This document shows positions 1-8,918 of a stretch of DNA of 64,000 nucleotides, piece after piece (within the stretch, counting starts at the first letter, position 1; each line of letters opens with the position of its first letter). Under the pieces are notes generated by a model. It was not told where the DNA came from and made no database searches. It saw only the letters and a list, made by a program, of their open reading frames with translations. Source of the stretch: Streptomyces panaciradicis (GTDB taxonomy: Bacteria > Actinomycetota > Actinomycetes > Streptomycetales > Streptomycetaceae); contig NZ_JAMGBF010000020.1 of NCBI RefSeq assembly GCF_023516615.1, positions 1-64,000 of the forward strand, read 5' to 3'. The position numbers and the translations under genes were made by a program.

Positions 1-999
1 GCGGGCGGACAGCCGGCGGGCCAGCGTGCGGGTGCGGCGCTCGGCGCCGGCGTGGACGTCGCGCGCCCGCGCGCGTGCCTCCGCGGCCTCGATGATCCGG
101 CCGAGGAGGTCCACCGATCCGGCGGTGAAGTCCCGTTCGGCCATCAGCTCGGCGCGGCGGCCCAGTTTGTTGCCGAAGCCGCTGACGAGGTCGGCGAGCC
201 CGTCGGTGTCCCGGGTGTCGGTGACGGCGCGCAGCAGCAGGTCGGTGAAGTCGGAGTCCTTCTTGACCGCGAAGAGACCGGCCGCCTCGCCCTCGTCGGC
301 GTTCATCTCGCGCTGGTAGCGGAAGAGTTCGGGGTCGAGGCCGAGGTCGCCGAGGTGCTCGATCCACCGGTCGTGGATCTCCTCCCAGTGCACCTCCAGG
401 TGGGGGTAGGCCTTTCCGGCCTCGGTGAGGGCGTCCCGGAAGCCCTTCATGGTGCGGCGGCGGCCCTGGGCACCCGACTGGCCCTCGACCACGGGACGGA
501 CGGCGGTGGACTCGGCGACCGGCAGGTTGTCCAGGGACAGCCCGGGTCCGGGCCGGAACGAGTACCAGGCCTCGGCGAACTTGCGCGGGTCGTTGGAGAC
601 CTGCCGGCCGCGCCACTCGCTGACCTTGCCGACGACGACGCACTCGCCGGTCAGCGTGTGCTGCCACTCCAGGGCGACGTGCCCGCAGTCGTCGGCGAGC
701 AGGAACTTGCGCAGCACGCCGGAGCTGGCGCCGCCGAGGGTGTTGCGGTGGCCGGGCAGCATCACCGAGAAGATCAGCTTCAGCAGGACCGACTTGCCGC
801 CGCCGTTCTCCAGGAAGAGGACGCCGGCGGGCGCGGGGCGGCGCGGCGGCCCGACGGGCTCCTCCTCGAAGAACTCCGCCTGGGTGGGCGCGGGGTCGGG
901 CACCGGCTCGCCCACGCCGCGCAGGTCGAGCACGGTGTCGGCGTAGCGCGCACCGGCGGGCCCGATGGAGTAGAGGCGGACGCGGGACAGCTCGTACAT
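1..999 (-). CDS. SMC-like (MukB/MksB/JetC-type) ATPase, N-terminal part, cut by left edge
   Basis: The first 333 residues of a large P-loop protein; the rest lies beyond position 1. A Walker A motif, ENGGGKS (residues 64-70), sits early, as in the head domain of SMC/MukB-type ATPases. The last 50 or so visible residues are charged and Ala/Arg/Glu-rich, as at the start of a long coiled coil. The ATG lies 34 bases after the stop of the previous gene, so this is the third gene of a same-strand cassette. An SMC-type ATPase after two smaller partners is the layout of MksBEF and Wadjet (JetABC) condensins, which load on DNA and extrude loops. That assignment is inference; I cannot see the Walker B and signature motifs or any JetD-like gene downstream. 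Confidence 0.75.
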   Translation of the reverse strand, partial: MYELSRVRLYSIGPAGARYADTVLDLRGVGEPVPDPAPTQAEFFEEEPVGPPRRPAPAGVLFLENGGGKSVLLKLIFSVMLPGHRNTLGGASSGVLRKFLLADDCGHVALEWQHTLTGECVVVGKVSEWRGRQVSNDPRKFAEAWYSFRPGPGLSLDNLPVAESTAVRPVVEGQSGAQGRRRTMKGFRDALTEAGKAYPHLEVHWEEIHDRWIEHLGDLGLDPELFRYQREMNADEGEAAGLFAVKKDSDFTDLLLRAVTDTRDTDGLADLVSGFGNKLGRRAELMAERDFTAGSVDLLGRIIEAAEARARARDVHAGAERRTRTLARRLSAR

Positions 1000-1033
1000 G
1001 GCGGACTCTCGTAGGTCTTCGGCAGGTGGGGGG

Positions 1034-1924
1034 TCAGGACGGGGACGACGAGTGGAAGGGCAGCCCGGCGTCGGCCGCCAGGTGCAGGTCGTCGGTGTCC
1101 TCGGGCGGCAGCAGTGTGGGGGTGCCGTCGGTCACCGGGACGACGCCCAGCTCCAGCAGTTCGGCCATCGCGGCGCTGCCCGCCATGTCCCGCACCTGGA
1201 GCTGGTAGCGGGCGGTGGTGCGGTAGGTGCCGCCGTGGTCGTCACCGGTGCGCTGGAGGAAGCCGGAGTCGGTGAGGAAGGCGACCGCCTTGCCGACGAT
1301 GCCGGTCGTCGAACCGGCGAGTCTGCGCGCGTCCTTGGTGGCGCCGGCCGCGCTGCGTCTCATCCAGATCCGCCACGCGGCCTCCAGCCCGGGCGCGTCG
1401 GTGGCCGGGTCGGTGTTCTCGCCCTGCTCCTCGGCGCGTTCCTCCAGCCGCCGGCAGGCCTGCCGGACGAAGGCGTCGACGCCGTTGACGGTCACGCGGC
1501 CGATGTAGCCGTCGTCGGCCAGGTCCTCGGGGCGCGGGAAGGCCATGGCGGCGACGGCGAGGTGGGCCAGTCCGTGCAGGAAGCGGTCCCCGCCGTCGGC
1601 GGACGTACGACGTGCGTAGTCGCCCATGCGGACGGCGAACACCGAGTCCTCGGCCGCGGTCACGGCCATCCCCGCGCGCGGGGACACCTCCAGCACGATC
1701 AGCCCGAGCCCGGCGGCCACGGCGTCCGCGAGCCGCGCGAAGGGCGGGTCCTCCCGGTAGCGCCGCAGCAGTTCGGCGTACTCCTGGTCCCGCGCGGGCT
1801 GCAGTTTGGGCTGCAGCCCGAAGGCGACGAGCCGCGCCGCGTCGGCGGCGTCGGCGGGCGTGACGGCACTGGGCGCCGAGGGCGCCGGTGCCTCCGTGTC
1901 GCTCCGGTCGACGTGCTCGGTCAC
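1034..1924 (-). CDS. small accessory subunit of SMC-like cassette (MksE/JetB-like candidate)
   Basis: A soluble protein of 296 residues with no signal peptide or membrane segment. It starts at GTG with AAGGAG about ten bases upstream. After a disordered acidic leader of about 25 residues it looks like mixed alpha/beta with winged-helix character; the C-terminal third (a GIVGKAVAFLTDSGFLQR stretch) reads like a wHTH wing. It lies 34 bases from each neighbour, between a 500-residue protein and the SMC-like ATPase. In MksBEF and Wadjet systems this middle position is held by the KITE-type wHTH subunit (MksE/JetB), about 200-300 residues. The role is inferred from gene order, size and apparent fold; no family signature is recognised by eye. 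Confidence 0.6.
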   Translation of the reverse strand: MTEHVDRSDTEAPAPSAPSAVTPADAADAARLVAFGLQPKLQPARDQEYAELLRRYREDPPFARLADAVAAGLGLIVLEVSPRAGMAVTAAEDSVFAVRMGDYARRTSADGGDRFLHGLAHLAVAAMAFPRPEDLADDGYIGRVTVNGVDAFVRQACRRLEERAEEQGENTDPATDAPGLEAAWRIWMRRSAAGATKDARRLAGSTTGIVGKAVAFLTDSGFLQRTGDDHGGTYRTTARYQLQVRDMAGSAAMAELLELGVVPVTDGTPTLLPPEDTDDLHLAADAGLPFHSSSPS

Positions 1925-1958
1925 TGCTCGGGCTCCTTGGTGTCGCTTCGTTCCTCGG

Positions 1959-3485
1959 TCATGCCGCTTCCGTCCGGTCCGCGGCCATCCCCGCCGCGTC
2001 CAGCAGGGCGGTCCCGACGATCAGGTCGGCGCCGCCGAACTCGGGATCGTCCAGCTCGGTGCCGTCGTCGACGGCGAACAGCAGCTTCTCCTCGCCCTGC
2101 CGGTAGGCCGTCCCGACCGGCGGGCTGGCGGCGTGCACCGCCAGCAGGGCGACCAGGTACGGCAGCTCGGGGTCGAGCCGGCGGGCCTCCGCCAGCAGTC
2201 CGGACAGCCGGCGTGGCGCGTCGGCGGGCAGGTCGAGCAGTTCGTTCGCCGCGGCCAGCTGCTCCTCGCTGAACCGGCTGTCGTCCGGCGTCGCGATGAG
2301 ATCGGGTTCCGGCATCTCCGCGCCGAGGTGCTCCCGCTCCACCGGGGGCGTCAGCAGGATGTCGACGAGGTCGCCCACCCGGACCGACACCGGGGTGCGC
2401 AGGCCCGTCCCGCGCGCGAAGAAGGCGTCCGTGACCCGGACCGCCTGCTCCAGCGGCAGGGGCAGCACGGGGGCGACCAGATGTCCGTACAGGTCTATCC
2501 CCGACGAGGTCATGGGGGTGGCGAACGCCTGTCGGTCCTGCTCGGCGCGGAACAGCGGCCCGGCCTCCAGCAGCCGGGACTGCAGCTGGGTGTGCCGGCG
2601 GATGCAGTCCTTGACGATGTCGACGAGCTCGGCCGCGCGCCGCTTGTGCTCGGCGTCCTCGGTCTCGTCGCGCGCCTTGCGGATGTTGGTGAGGATGGCG
2701 TTCTCGTGGCGGTACCGGTCGGCCACGTGGTCCAGGGCCTCGGCGATCATGTCGGGCACGGAGTTGAGCCAGTCCACCGCCCGCACGTTGCGCCGGGTCG
2801 CGTCCAGGGCGCGGCGCAGGGTCTCCGAGTACTGGACGGTGCGGTAGCGGGCCTGCTCGGCGGCGAGCTGCGCGTCGGCGAGCCGGCCCCGGTTGATGAG
2901 CACCTCGAGCTTGACCTCGGCGGCGATCTGGGCGCTGGTGACGTCCGTGTCGAGGGCGCCGACCAGGACGTTGACCGCTTCGTCGGTCGTGCGGAGGTAC
3001 ACCGTGCCGCCGGGGCCGGGCACCTCCTCGATGAGCTTGAAGTCGTAGTCGCGCCGGACATAGCTGCCGTCGGTCGTGAAGGTGCCGTAGACGGCGCGGA
3101 AGCCGCGGTCGACGCTGCCGACGTTGATCAGGTTCTCCAGGACCCAGCGGGCCACCCGCTCGTGCTCGGCGACGGGCCGCTGCGGGGCCTGGGCGGCGAT
3201 GCGGGGGATGAGGCGGGCGACTATCTGGTCGTGGTCGGCGCCGGTGTCGAAGTCCATGTTCAGGGTGACCAGGTCGATGGCCGCGAGGGCCACCTCCGCC
3301 ATGCCGTAGACCGAGTACTCCCCCGCGAGGTTGGCCTTGCGGGCGTCGAGGTCGTGCAGCGGCGCGGTGCAGGCGAGCGCGCGCAGCCGCCGCGCCAGCC
3401 CCTCGTCGGCGGCCGGGCCCGGTGCGGGGCGCGGCCCCGCGCTGAGCTGGGGCGGAACACGGTCCGTCGGTGCAGGCGAAGTCAC
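1959..3485 (-). CDS. large accessory subunit of SMC-like cassette (kleisin/MksF/JetA-like candidate)
   Basis: A soluble, largely helical protein of about 508 residues and the first gene of the three-gene cassette. The region around residues 190-300 is rich in Arg/Glu/Ala heptads (RYRTVQYSETLRRAL and later), suggesting coiled coil. An acidic C-terminal part follows. This size and helix content fit kleisin-like subunits such as MksF or JetA, which bridge the SMC heads. The start is uncertain: the GTG at 3485 has GAGG about 16 bases upstream, while a TTG at 3515 would add ten residues. No similarity to a named family is asserted; the assignment rests on neighbours. The stop lies 34 bases before the next gene, so the three are probably one transcript. 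Confidence 0.6.
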   Translation of the reverse strand: MTSPAPTDRVPPQLSAGPRPAPGPAADEGLARRLRALACTAPLHDLDARKANLAGEYSVYGMAEVALAAIDLVTLNMDFDTGADHDQIVARLIPRIAAQAPQRPVAEHERVARWVLENLINVGSVDRGFRAVYGTFTTDGSYVRRDYDFKLIEEVPGPGGTVYLRTTDEAVNVLVGALDTDVTSAQIAAEVKLEVLINRGRLADAQLAAEQARYRTVQYSETLRRALDATRRNVRAVDWLNSVPDMIAEALDHVADRYRHENAILTNIRKARDETEDAEHKRRAAELVDIVKDCIRRHTQLQSRLLEAGPLFRAEQDRQAFATPMTSSGIDLYGHLVAPVLPLPLEQAVRVTDAFFARGTGLRTPVSVRVGDLVDILLTPPVEREHLGAEMPEPDLIATPDDSRFSEEQLAAANELLDLPADAPRRLSGLLAEARRLDPELPYLVALLAVHAASPPVGTAYRQGEEKLLFAVDDGTELDDPEFGGADLIVGTALLDAAGMAADRTEAA

Positions 3486-3598
3486 GGTGCACAGACTAGG
3501 TCCTCGGTCTGACAACGGCCCAAACGACTCAGACGGGCCCTGGCGTCACACTTTGCACCTCAGTGCGACAAGACCCCTGCCGTATCCGGCCCGGGCGC

Positions 3599-4294
3599 CT
3601 ACGCCTCCTCGCCGACCCGCCTGCGGTACACCTCGACGACCCGCTCCAGGGAGTCCTGCAGGTAGACCGCGAGCAGCTGCTCGGCCTCGGCCCGGTCCCC
3701 CGCCTCCAGCGCCTGGAGGATCTGGCGGTTGCGGGCGAGATAGGGCTCGTGGAGCCGCTTGGGGTCGTCGACGACGTGGAAGGCGAGCCGCAGTTCGGCG
3801 AAGACGCTGCGCATCAGTTCGTCGGTGCGGGCGCTGCCCGCGAGGGCGACCAGTTCCCGGTGGAAGTGGATGTTGGCGGTACCCAGCGCTTTCCAGTCAC
3901 CTTCGCGCGCCGCCCGCTGCCCCTCGTCGACGGCTTCCGACAGTGCGTCGAGCCCGTACGGCGGCTCGCCGAGGCCGCGGACGACGGCGCACTCGACGAG
4001 GCCGCGGGTGCGGTAGATGTCCTCGACGTCCTCGACCGCGAGGACCCGGACGAAGACGCCGCGGTTGAGCTCGTGGACGAGCAGGCGTTCGTGCGTGAGC
4101 AGCCGGAACGCCTCGCGCAGGGTGTTGCGGGAGACCCCGAGCGCGCCCCCGATGCTGTCCTCCGACAGCCGCGTGCCGGGCGGGAAGAAGCCCTCGGCGA
4201 TGCGGCTTCTGAGGATGTCCGAAACCCGTTCGGCGGTGCTGGTGCGCCCCAGGAGGGCGCGGTCCTCGGCGAGTGACGTCAGCTGCTCTGCCAT
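3599..4294 (-). CDS. GntR-family (FadR/FCD-type) transcriptional regulator
   Basis: A regulator of 231 residues. An N-terminal winged helix (residues about 20-85, with RLSEDSIGGALGVSRNTLRE as recognition region) is followed by an all-helical FCD effector domain. His residues in the NIHFHRELV segment and further helices are in the places used by FCD metal/ligand pockets. It is transcribed divergently from the MFS-DUF1445-pxpABC operon, and a near-perfect palindrome lies between them at 4344-4360. It is therefore the likely local repressor or activator of that operon; a pyroglutamate- or glutamate-related effector would be a guess. In-frame upstream ATGs exist at 4333 and 4423, but the family N terminus best fits the ATG at 4294. 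Confidence 0.85.
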   Translation of the reverse strand: MAEQLTSLAEDRALLGRTSTAERVSDILRSRIAEGFFPPGTRLSEDSIGGALGVSRNTLREAFRLLTHERLLVHELNRGVFVRVLAVEDVEDIYRTRGLVECAVVRGLGEPPYGLDALSEAVDEGQRAAREGDWKALGTANIHFHRELVALAGSARTDELMRSVFAELRLAFHVVDDPKRLHEPYLARNRQILQALEAGDRAEAEQLLAVYLQDSLERVVEVYRRRVGEEA

Positions 4295-4343
4295 GCCGGA
4301 ATTCAATCGCAGATCAGAAGAACGAACCAACATGGGTATTGAG

Positions 4344-4360
4344 GGATCGTTGAACAATCC
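4344..4360. promoter_or_regulatory. candidate GntR operator palindrome
   Basis: GGATCGTTGAACAATCC has arms of 8 bases with one mismatch around a single central base. It sits in the 174-base gap between the divergent regulator and the transporter operon. FadR-type GntR proteins bind short palindromes of this type near their own genes. Binding is inferred, not known. Confidence 0.6.
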
Positions 4361-4468
4361 TCTACGGTTCTCCTCGCGGCACCGCTCCGAACACCCGCGG
4401 CGCCGACCCTTCCCGCACGGCACGGCTCACTCCTGATGCACCCTCCGTCCTCCCTCTGCGAGGTGCCC

Positions 4469-5764
4469 ATGAGCACGACCCCTCCACCGCAGGCGCTGGC
4501 CACCGGCGCCGCCACCGGTGAACTCCCCGACCACGACGGCGCCTTGGGCTGGCTGCGCGCCCTGGGGCCGCGTGGCCGGCGCGCCTTCGCCGGCGCTTTC
4601 GGCGGTTATGCCCTGGATTCGTACGACTACTTCACGCTGCCGCTGAGCATGGTCGCGCTGTCCGCGTACTTCGGCCTGGACAGCGGCCAGACCGGCCTGT
4701 TCACCACGGTCACGCTCGTGGTCTCCGCGGTCGGCGGCGCCCTGGCGGGCGTGGTGGCGGACCGGGTGGGCCGGGTCAAGGCCCTGATGATCACGGTCAT
4801 CACGTACGCGGTCTTCACCGTGGCCTGCGGCTTCGCGCCCAACTACGAGACGCTGCTGGTCTTCCGGGCGCTGCAGGGCCTCGGCTTCGGCGGCGAGTGG
4901 GCGGTCGGCGCGATCCTCGTCGCCGAGTACGCGAGCGCCCGGCACCGCGGGCGCACCCTCGGCGCGATCCAGAGTTCGTGGGCCGTGGGCTGGGCGCTGG
5001 CCGTGATCGTGTACACGGTCGTGTTCTCGTACGCGGGCGACGACCTGGCCTGGCGCATCATGTTCTGGACCGGCGCCCTGCCCGCGCTGCTGGTGATCTG
5101 GATGCGGCGCCGGGTGCACGACGCCCCGCAGGCGGCCGCCGTACGCGAACGGAGCACAGAGAAGGGCTCGTTCACGGCGATCTTCAAGCCGGGTCTGCTG
5201 CGCACCACCGTCTTCGCCGGCCTGCTGTCCACCGGCGTCCAGGGCGGCTACTACACGCTGGCCACCTGGGTGCCCACGTACCTGAAGACCGACCGCGGCC
5301 TGTCGGTGGTCGGCACCGGCGGCTACCTGACCTTCCTGATCTCCGGCGCCTTCCTCGGCTATCTGACCGGTGGTTACCTCACCGACCGGCTCGGGCGCCG
5401 GCGCAACATCTGGCTGTTCGCCCTGCTGTCCGCGCTCTGCATCCTGGCGTACGCCAACATCCCGCAGGGCGCCAACACCCTGCTCCTGGTGCTCGGTTTC
5501 CCGCTCGGGTTCTGCATGTCGGCCATCTTCAGCGGCTTCGGGTCCTACCTGAGCGAGCTGTACCCGACGGCTGTGCGGGGTACCGGCCAGGGCTTCACGT
5601 ACAACACCGGGCGCGCCGTCGGTGCCGTCTTCCCCACCGCGGTCGGCTTCCTGGCCGACAGCTGGGGCGTCGGCGGAGCCCTGGTGTTCGGCGCGATCGG
5701 GTACGGCCTCGCGGCGCTGGCGCTGCTCGGGCTGCCGGAGACGCGCGGGAAGGAGCTGGCGTGA
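4469..5764 (+). CDS. MFS transporter, metabolite:H+ symporter-like
   Basis: A twelve-segment MFS carrier of 431 residues and first gene of the pxp operon. MFS motif A is visible after the second helix ([13 protein letters not shown]), repeated in the second half as [10 protein letters not shown]. The C terminus PETRGKEL is typical of the sugar/organic-acid (MHS, JEN-like) group. The ATG at 4469 has GAGG five bases upstream; an ATG at 4436 lacks one. The next gene starts at a GTG overlapping this stop, so translation is coupled. Context suggests uptake of 5-oxoproline or a related carboxylate, an inference from the enzymes behind it. It acts in the cytoplasmic membrane. Confidence 0.88.
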   Translation: MSTTPPPQALATGAATGELPDHDGALGWLRALGPRGRRAFAGAFGGYALDSYDYFTLPLSMVALSAYFGLDSGQTGLFTTVTLVVSAVGGALAGVVADRVGRVKALMITVITYAVFTVACGFAPNYETLLVFRALQGLGFGGEWAVGAILVAEYASARHRGRTLGAIQSSWAVGWALAVIVYTVVFSYAGDDLAWRIMFWTGALPALLVIWMRRRVHDAPQAAAVRERSTEKGSFTAIFKPGLLRTTVFAGLLSTGVQGGYYTLATWVPTYLKTDRGLSVVGTGGYLTFLISGAFLGYLTGGYLTDRLGRRRNIWLFALLSALCILAYANIPQGANTLLLVLGFPLGFCMSAIFSGFGSYLSELYPTAVRGTGQGFTYNTGRAVGAVFPTAVGFLADSWGVGGALVFGAIGYGLAALALLGLPETRGKELA

Positions 5765-6594
5765 ACCGGACCGAGGACATGGTCGCCGACCTCCCCCTGA
5801 CCCTCGTCGACGAGCACGCGCACGCGTGGAGCCCGAAAGCCGCCCGCGCCCGCTTCCGGGACGGCCTCACCGGCCCCACCGCCGGGGTCGCGGCGGGCCA
5901 CACCCAGGTCAACCTGATCTCGGTGCCTGCCGACTGGGCGTACGACATGCTGCTGTTCTGCCAGCGCAACCCCAAGCCGTGCCCGGTGCTCGACGTGACG
6001 GACGCCGGTTCCTGGGGCACCGTCCTCGCCGACGGCGCGGACCTGCGCACCGACCTGCCGCGCTACCGGGTGTGGCGGGACGGCGAGTTGGTGGACGAGC
6101 CCACGGACGTGCGCGCGCACTGGCGCCGGGATCTGGTGTCGTTCCTGATCGGCTGCAGCTTCACCTTCGAGTGGGCGCTGGCCGAGGCGGGCGTGCCGAT
6201 CCGGCACGTCGAGCAGGGCCGCAACGTGCCGATGTACGTGACGGACCGTCAGTGCCGCCCGGCGGGACGGCTGCACGGCCCCATGGTGGTGTCCATGCGG
6301 CCGGTGCCGCCGCAGCACCTGGCGGCGGCGATCCGGGAGAGCAGTCTGCTCCCGGCGGTGCACGGCAGCCCCGTGCACTGCGGCGATCCCTCGGGGCTCG
6401 GCATCGGCGACCTCGGCCGGCCCGACTTCGGCGACGCGGTGGACGCGGCGCCGGACGACATCCCGGTGTTCTGGGCCTGCGGAGTCACCCCGCAGGCCGC
6501 GGTGATGGCCTCGCGCCCGCCGTTCGCCATCACGCACGCACCGGGGCAGATGTTCCTGACGGACGCCCGCGACGAGCAGTACCGCGTCGCCTGA
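5761..6594 (+). CDS. DUF1445 (UPF0317) putative hydro-lyase / D-glutamate cyclase-like protein
   Basis: A cytosolic protein of 277 residues. The family's conserved core is clear: [10 protein letters not shown], then [14 protein letters not shown] and GPMVVSMRP, then the CGVTPQA and [11 protein letters not shown] motifs near the end. DUF1445 forms one domain of mammalian D-glutamate cyclase (DGLUCY), which makes 5-oxo-D-proline from D-glutamate, though the cyclase activity is usually credited to the partner domain. Its place between a carrier and PxpABC supports a role in feeding or interconverting 5-oxoproline. The start is a GTG within the previous stop (GTGA), so its start is fixed by coupling. 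Family identity is confident; the reaction is not. Confidence 0.85.
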   Translation: MNRTEDMVADLPLTLVDEHAHAWSPKAARARFRDGLTGPTAGVAAGHTQVNLISVPADWAYDMLLFCQRNPKPCPVLDVTDAGSWGTVLADGADLRTDLPRYRVWRDGELVDEPTDVRAHWRRDLVSFLIGCSFTFEWALAEAGVPIRHVEQGRNVPMYVTDRQCRPAGRLHGPMVVSMRPVPPQHLAAAIRESSLLPAVHGSPVHCGDPSGLGIGDLGRPDFGDAVDAAPDDIPVFWACGVTPQAAVMASRPPFAITHAPGQMFLTDARDEQYRVA

Positions 6595-6609
6595 GAGAAC
6601 GAAGGACCC

Positions 6610-7368
6610 ATGACCTCGATCGATCTGAACGCCGACCTCGGCGAGGGCTTCGGCCGCTGGCAGCTCACCGACGACGAGCGGCTGCTGTCCGTGGTCACCA
6701 GCGCCAACGTGGCCTGCGGCTTCCACGCCGGCGACGCGGCCACCATGCGGCGCGTGTGCGAGCTCGCGGCCGAGCGCGGCGTCCGGATCGGTGCCCAGGT
6801 CTCCTACCGGGACCTGGCCGGCTTCGGACGGCGGGCGATGGACGTGCCGCCCGCCGAACTGGCGGCCGAGGTGGCCTACCAGATCGGCGCCCTGGAGGTC
6901 TTCGCGCGCGCGGCGGGCACGCGCGTGTCGTACGTCAAACCGCACGGCGCGCTCTACAACCGCGTGGTGCGCGACGAGGAGCAGGCCGGAGCGGTCGTCG
7001 ACGGCGTCCTGCTCGCCGACGCCACGCTGCCCGTGCTCGGCCTGCCCGGTTCACGGCTGCTGGAGTACGCGGAGAAGGCCGGGCTCCCGGCCGTCACCGA
7101 GGCGTTCGCCGACCGCGCCTACACCGAGGAGGGCACGCTCGTGCCACGCGCGCACGAGGGCGCCGTGGTGACCGACCCGGAGGCGGTCGTGGAGCGCTCG
7201 GTGGGCCTCGCCCGCGACGGGTGGGTCGACGCGCACTCCGGGGCGCGGGTCGAGGTACGCGCGCGGTCCCTGTGCCTGCACGGCGACACCCCGGGCGCCG
7301 TCGAACTGGCCCGGCTGGTACGGGAGCGCCTGCAGGCGTCCGGGGTGCGGGTGGAGGCCTTCGCATGA
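6610..7368 (+). CDS. pxpA: 5-oxoprolinase subunit PxpA (LamB/YcsF family)
   Basis: A subunit of 252 residues of the prokaryotic ATP-dependent 5-oxoprolinase, which opens 5-oxo-L-proline to L-glutamate. The N terminus IDLNADLGEGFG, then SANVACGFHAGD, and the KPHGALYN motif are hallmarks of the LamB/YcsF family and hold its conserved His/Asp residues. Length matches the usual 245-255. AAGGA lies a few bases before the ATG. It ends in ATGA overlap with pxpB. PxpA works only with PxpB and PxpC, both present here in standard order. Confidence 0.95.
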   Translation: MTSIDLNADLGEGFGRWQLTDDERLLSVVTSANVACGFHAGDAATMRRVCELAAERGVRIGAQVSYRDLAGFGRRAMDVPPAELAAEVAYQIGALEVFARAAGTRVSYVKPHGALYNRVVRDEEQAGAVVDGVLLADATLPVLGLPGSRLLEYAEKAGLPAVTEAFADRAYTEEGTLVPRAHEGAVVTDPEAVVERSVGLARDGWVDAHSGARVEVRARSLCLHGDTPGAVELARLVRERLQASGVRVEAFA

Positions 7369-7982
7369 GGGTGCTGCCCGTCGGCGACGGCGCCCTCCTG
7401 GTCGAGGCGGCCTCCGGCGAGGAGGCGCGGGCGCTGCACGCCGAACTGCTGCGCCGCCGCGCGGAGGGCACGCTGACGGCCCGCGAGATCGTCCCCGCCG
7501 CCCGCACGGTCCTCCTGGACGGAGTGGACGATCCGGCCAGGCTCACCGCCGAGCTGACGGCCGCCGAGATTCCCCCCGCTCCCCCACGCGCGCGGGACGT
7601 GGTCGAGATCCCGGTGCGCTACGACGGCCCCGACCTGGCGGACGTGGCCGCGCACTGGGACGTCGACACCCGCGAGGTGGCCCGCATCCACGCCGGCACC
7701 GAGTTCAGCGTCGCCTTCTGCGGGTTCGCCCCCGGTTTCGGCTACCTCACCGGTCTGCCCCGGCACTACGACGTCCCGCGCCGGGCCACCCCGCGCACGG
7801 CCGTCCCGGCGGGCGCCGTGGCCCTCGCGGGCCCCTACACGGGCGTGTACCCGCGCTCCTCCCCCGGCGGCTGGCAGCTGATCGGCAGCACGGACACGGT
7901 CCTGTGGGACCACGCGCGCGTGCCGGCCGCGCTGCTGTCGCCCGGCACGCGCGTGCGGTTCGTCCCGGTGGGACGCTCATGA
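7365..7982 (+). CDS. pxpB: 5-oxoprolinase subunit PxpB (KipI family)
   Basis: A protein of 205 residues. An N-terminal ferredoxin-like region (MRVLPVGDGALLVE) leads to a cyclophilin-like domain with FCGFAPGFGYLTGLP and the SPGGWQLIG segment, both diagnostic of KipI/PxpB (allophanate hydrolase subunit 1 group). The start ATG overlaps the pxpA stop by four bases, and its own stop overlaps the pxpC start, so the three subunits are probably made in equal amounts. In Bacillus the homologue KipI inhibits the sporulation kinase KinA, but here the operon supports the enzymatic role. Confidence 0.95.
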   Translation: MRVLPVGDGALLVEAASGEEARALHAELLRRRAEGTLTAREIVPAARTVLLDGVDDPARLTAELTAAEIPPAPPRARDVVEIPVRYDGPDLADVAAHWDVDTREVARIHAGTEFSVAFCGFAPGFGYLTGLPRHYDVPRRATPRTAVPAGAVALAGPYTGVYPRSSPGGWQLIGSTDTVLWDHARVPAALLSPGTRVRFVPVGRS

Positions 7983-8848
7983 CGGACCGAGCGCTCGTCG
8001 TCGTACGCGCCGGAGCCCTGACGACCGTCCAGGACCAGGGCCGCCCGGGCCACGCCCATCTCGGGGTGCCGCGCTCCGGGGCGCTCGACGGCCCCACGGC
8101 GGCGCTCGTCAACCGTCTCGTCGGCAATCCGCCCGGCGCCGCCGTCCTGGAGACCACCGTCAACGGCTGCTCGCTGCGGCCGCGTTCGGCGGTCACGGTG
8201 GCGGTCGGGGGCGCGCCCTGCCCGGTGACGGTGGAGGGCCGCCCGGTGCCCTGGGGCGCGCCCGTACGCGTCCCCGCCGGCGCCCTCCTGGACATCGGCA
8301 CCGTCGTCTCGGGCGTACGGGGCTACGTCGCCGTCTCCGGGGGCGTCGCCGTCGACCCGGTGCTGGGGAGCCGTTCCACGGACCTGTTGTCCGGTCTGGG
8401 CCCGGCACCGCTCACGGACGGCACGGTGCTGCCCCTGGGCACGCCGCAGGCGCCTCCCGCGCGCGTGGACGCCGCCCCGCAGCCGGCGCCGCCGGCCGAG
8501 CTCGTCCTGAGGGTGACGCTGGGTCCGCGCGACGACTGGTTCACCCCGGCGGCACTGCACGCCTTCACCTCCCGCACCTATCGGGTGTCCCCGGCGAGCA
8601 ACCGCATCGGCCTGCGCACGGAGGGCCCCACCCTGGAGCGAGCCCGCCCCGGCGAACTCCCCAGCGAGGGCATGGTGCTGGGCGCGGTCCAGGTACCGCC
8701 CGACGGCAGGCCGGTGGTCTTCCTGGCCGACCACCCGACCACCGGCGGCTACCCGGTGATCGCGGTCGTCCGCCCCCCGGACCTCCCGGCCGCCGCCCAG
8801 GCGGCACCGGGAACACCGGTCCGCTTCGTGGGGACACGGCGACCATGA
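7979..8848 (+). CDS. pxpC: 5-oxoprolinase subunit PxpC (KipA family, biotin-dependent-carboxylase-like)
   Basis: A protein of 289 residues of the KipA/PxpC (allophanate hydrolase subunit 2) family. The opening TVQDQGRPGHAHLGVPRSGALD and the LETTVNG and SNRIGLRTEGP segments are family hallmarks. It is the last gene of the operon; a GC-rich hairpin/repeat follows at once and faces the convergent SGNH hydrolase gene. With PxpA and PxpB it would recycle or use 5-oxoproline, a spontaneous by-product of glutamine and peptide chemistry. Length is usual (280-330). Confidence 0.95.
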   Translation: MTDRALVVVRAGALTTVQDQGRPGHAHLGVPRSGALDGPTAALVNRLVGNPPGAAVLETTVNGCSLRPRSAVTVAVGGAPCPVTVEGRPVPWGAPVRVPAGALLDIGTVVSGVRGYVAVSGGVAVDPVLGSRSTDLLSGLGPAPLTDGTVLPLGTPQAPPARVDAAPQPAPPAELVLRVTLGPRDDWFTPAALHAFTSRTYRVSPASNRIGLRTEGPTLERARPGELPSEGMVLGAVQVPPDGRPVVFLADHPTTGGYPVIAVVRPPDLPAAAQAAPGTPVRFVGTRRP

Positions 8849-8849
8849 C

Positions 8850-8910
8850 GCCGTGAAGGGGCGCGGGGAACCGCGCGACCAGCCCCCACGCACCCGCTGA
8901 GCCCCACGGC
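8850..8910. terminator. bidirectional terminator containing the dispersed GC-rich Streptomyces 3'-end repeat
   Basis: The ends GCCGTGAAGGGGC and GCCCCACGGC pair with a two-base bulge. Between them lies GGGGCGCGGGGAACCGCGCG, the core of a repeat seen again near 37471 and 62531. It separates the convergent 3' ends of pxpC and the SGNH hydrolase gene. There is no T tract, which is usual for Streptomyces terminators. Confidence 0.6.
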
Positions 8911-8918
8911 CGAGCGCT

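Noticed and set aside
52..2272. Long plus-strand open frames opposite the SMC-like cassette
   Set aside because: They mirror the minus-strand genes in the high-GC third position, have no ribosome sites and give Gly/Arg/Ala-rich low-complexity proteins with no domain.
1806..3512. A 568-codon plus-strand frame opposite the kleisin-like gene
   Set aside because: Same antisense effect; the minus frame has the better codon bias and the cassette context.
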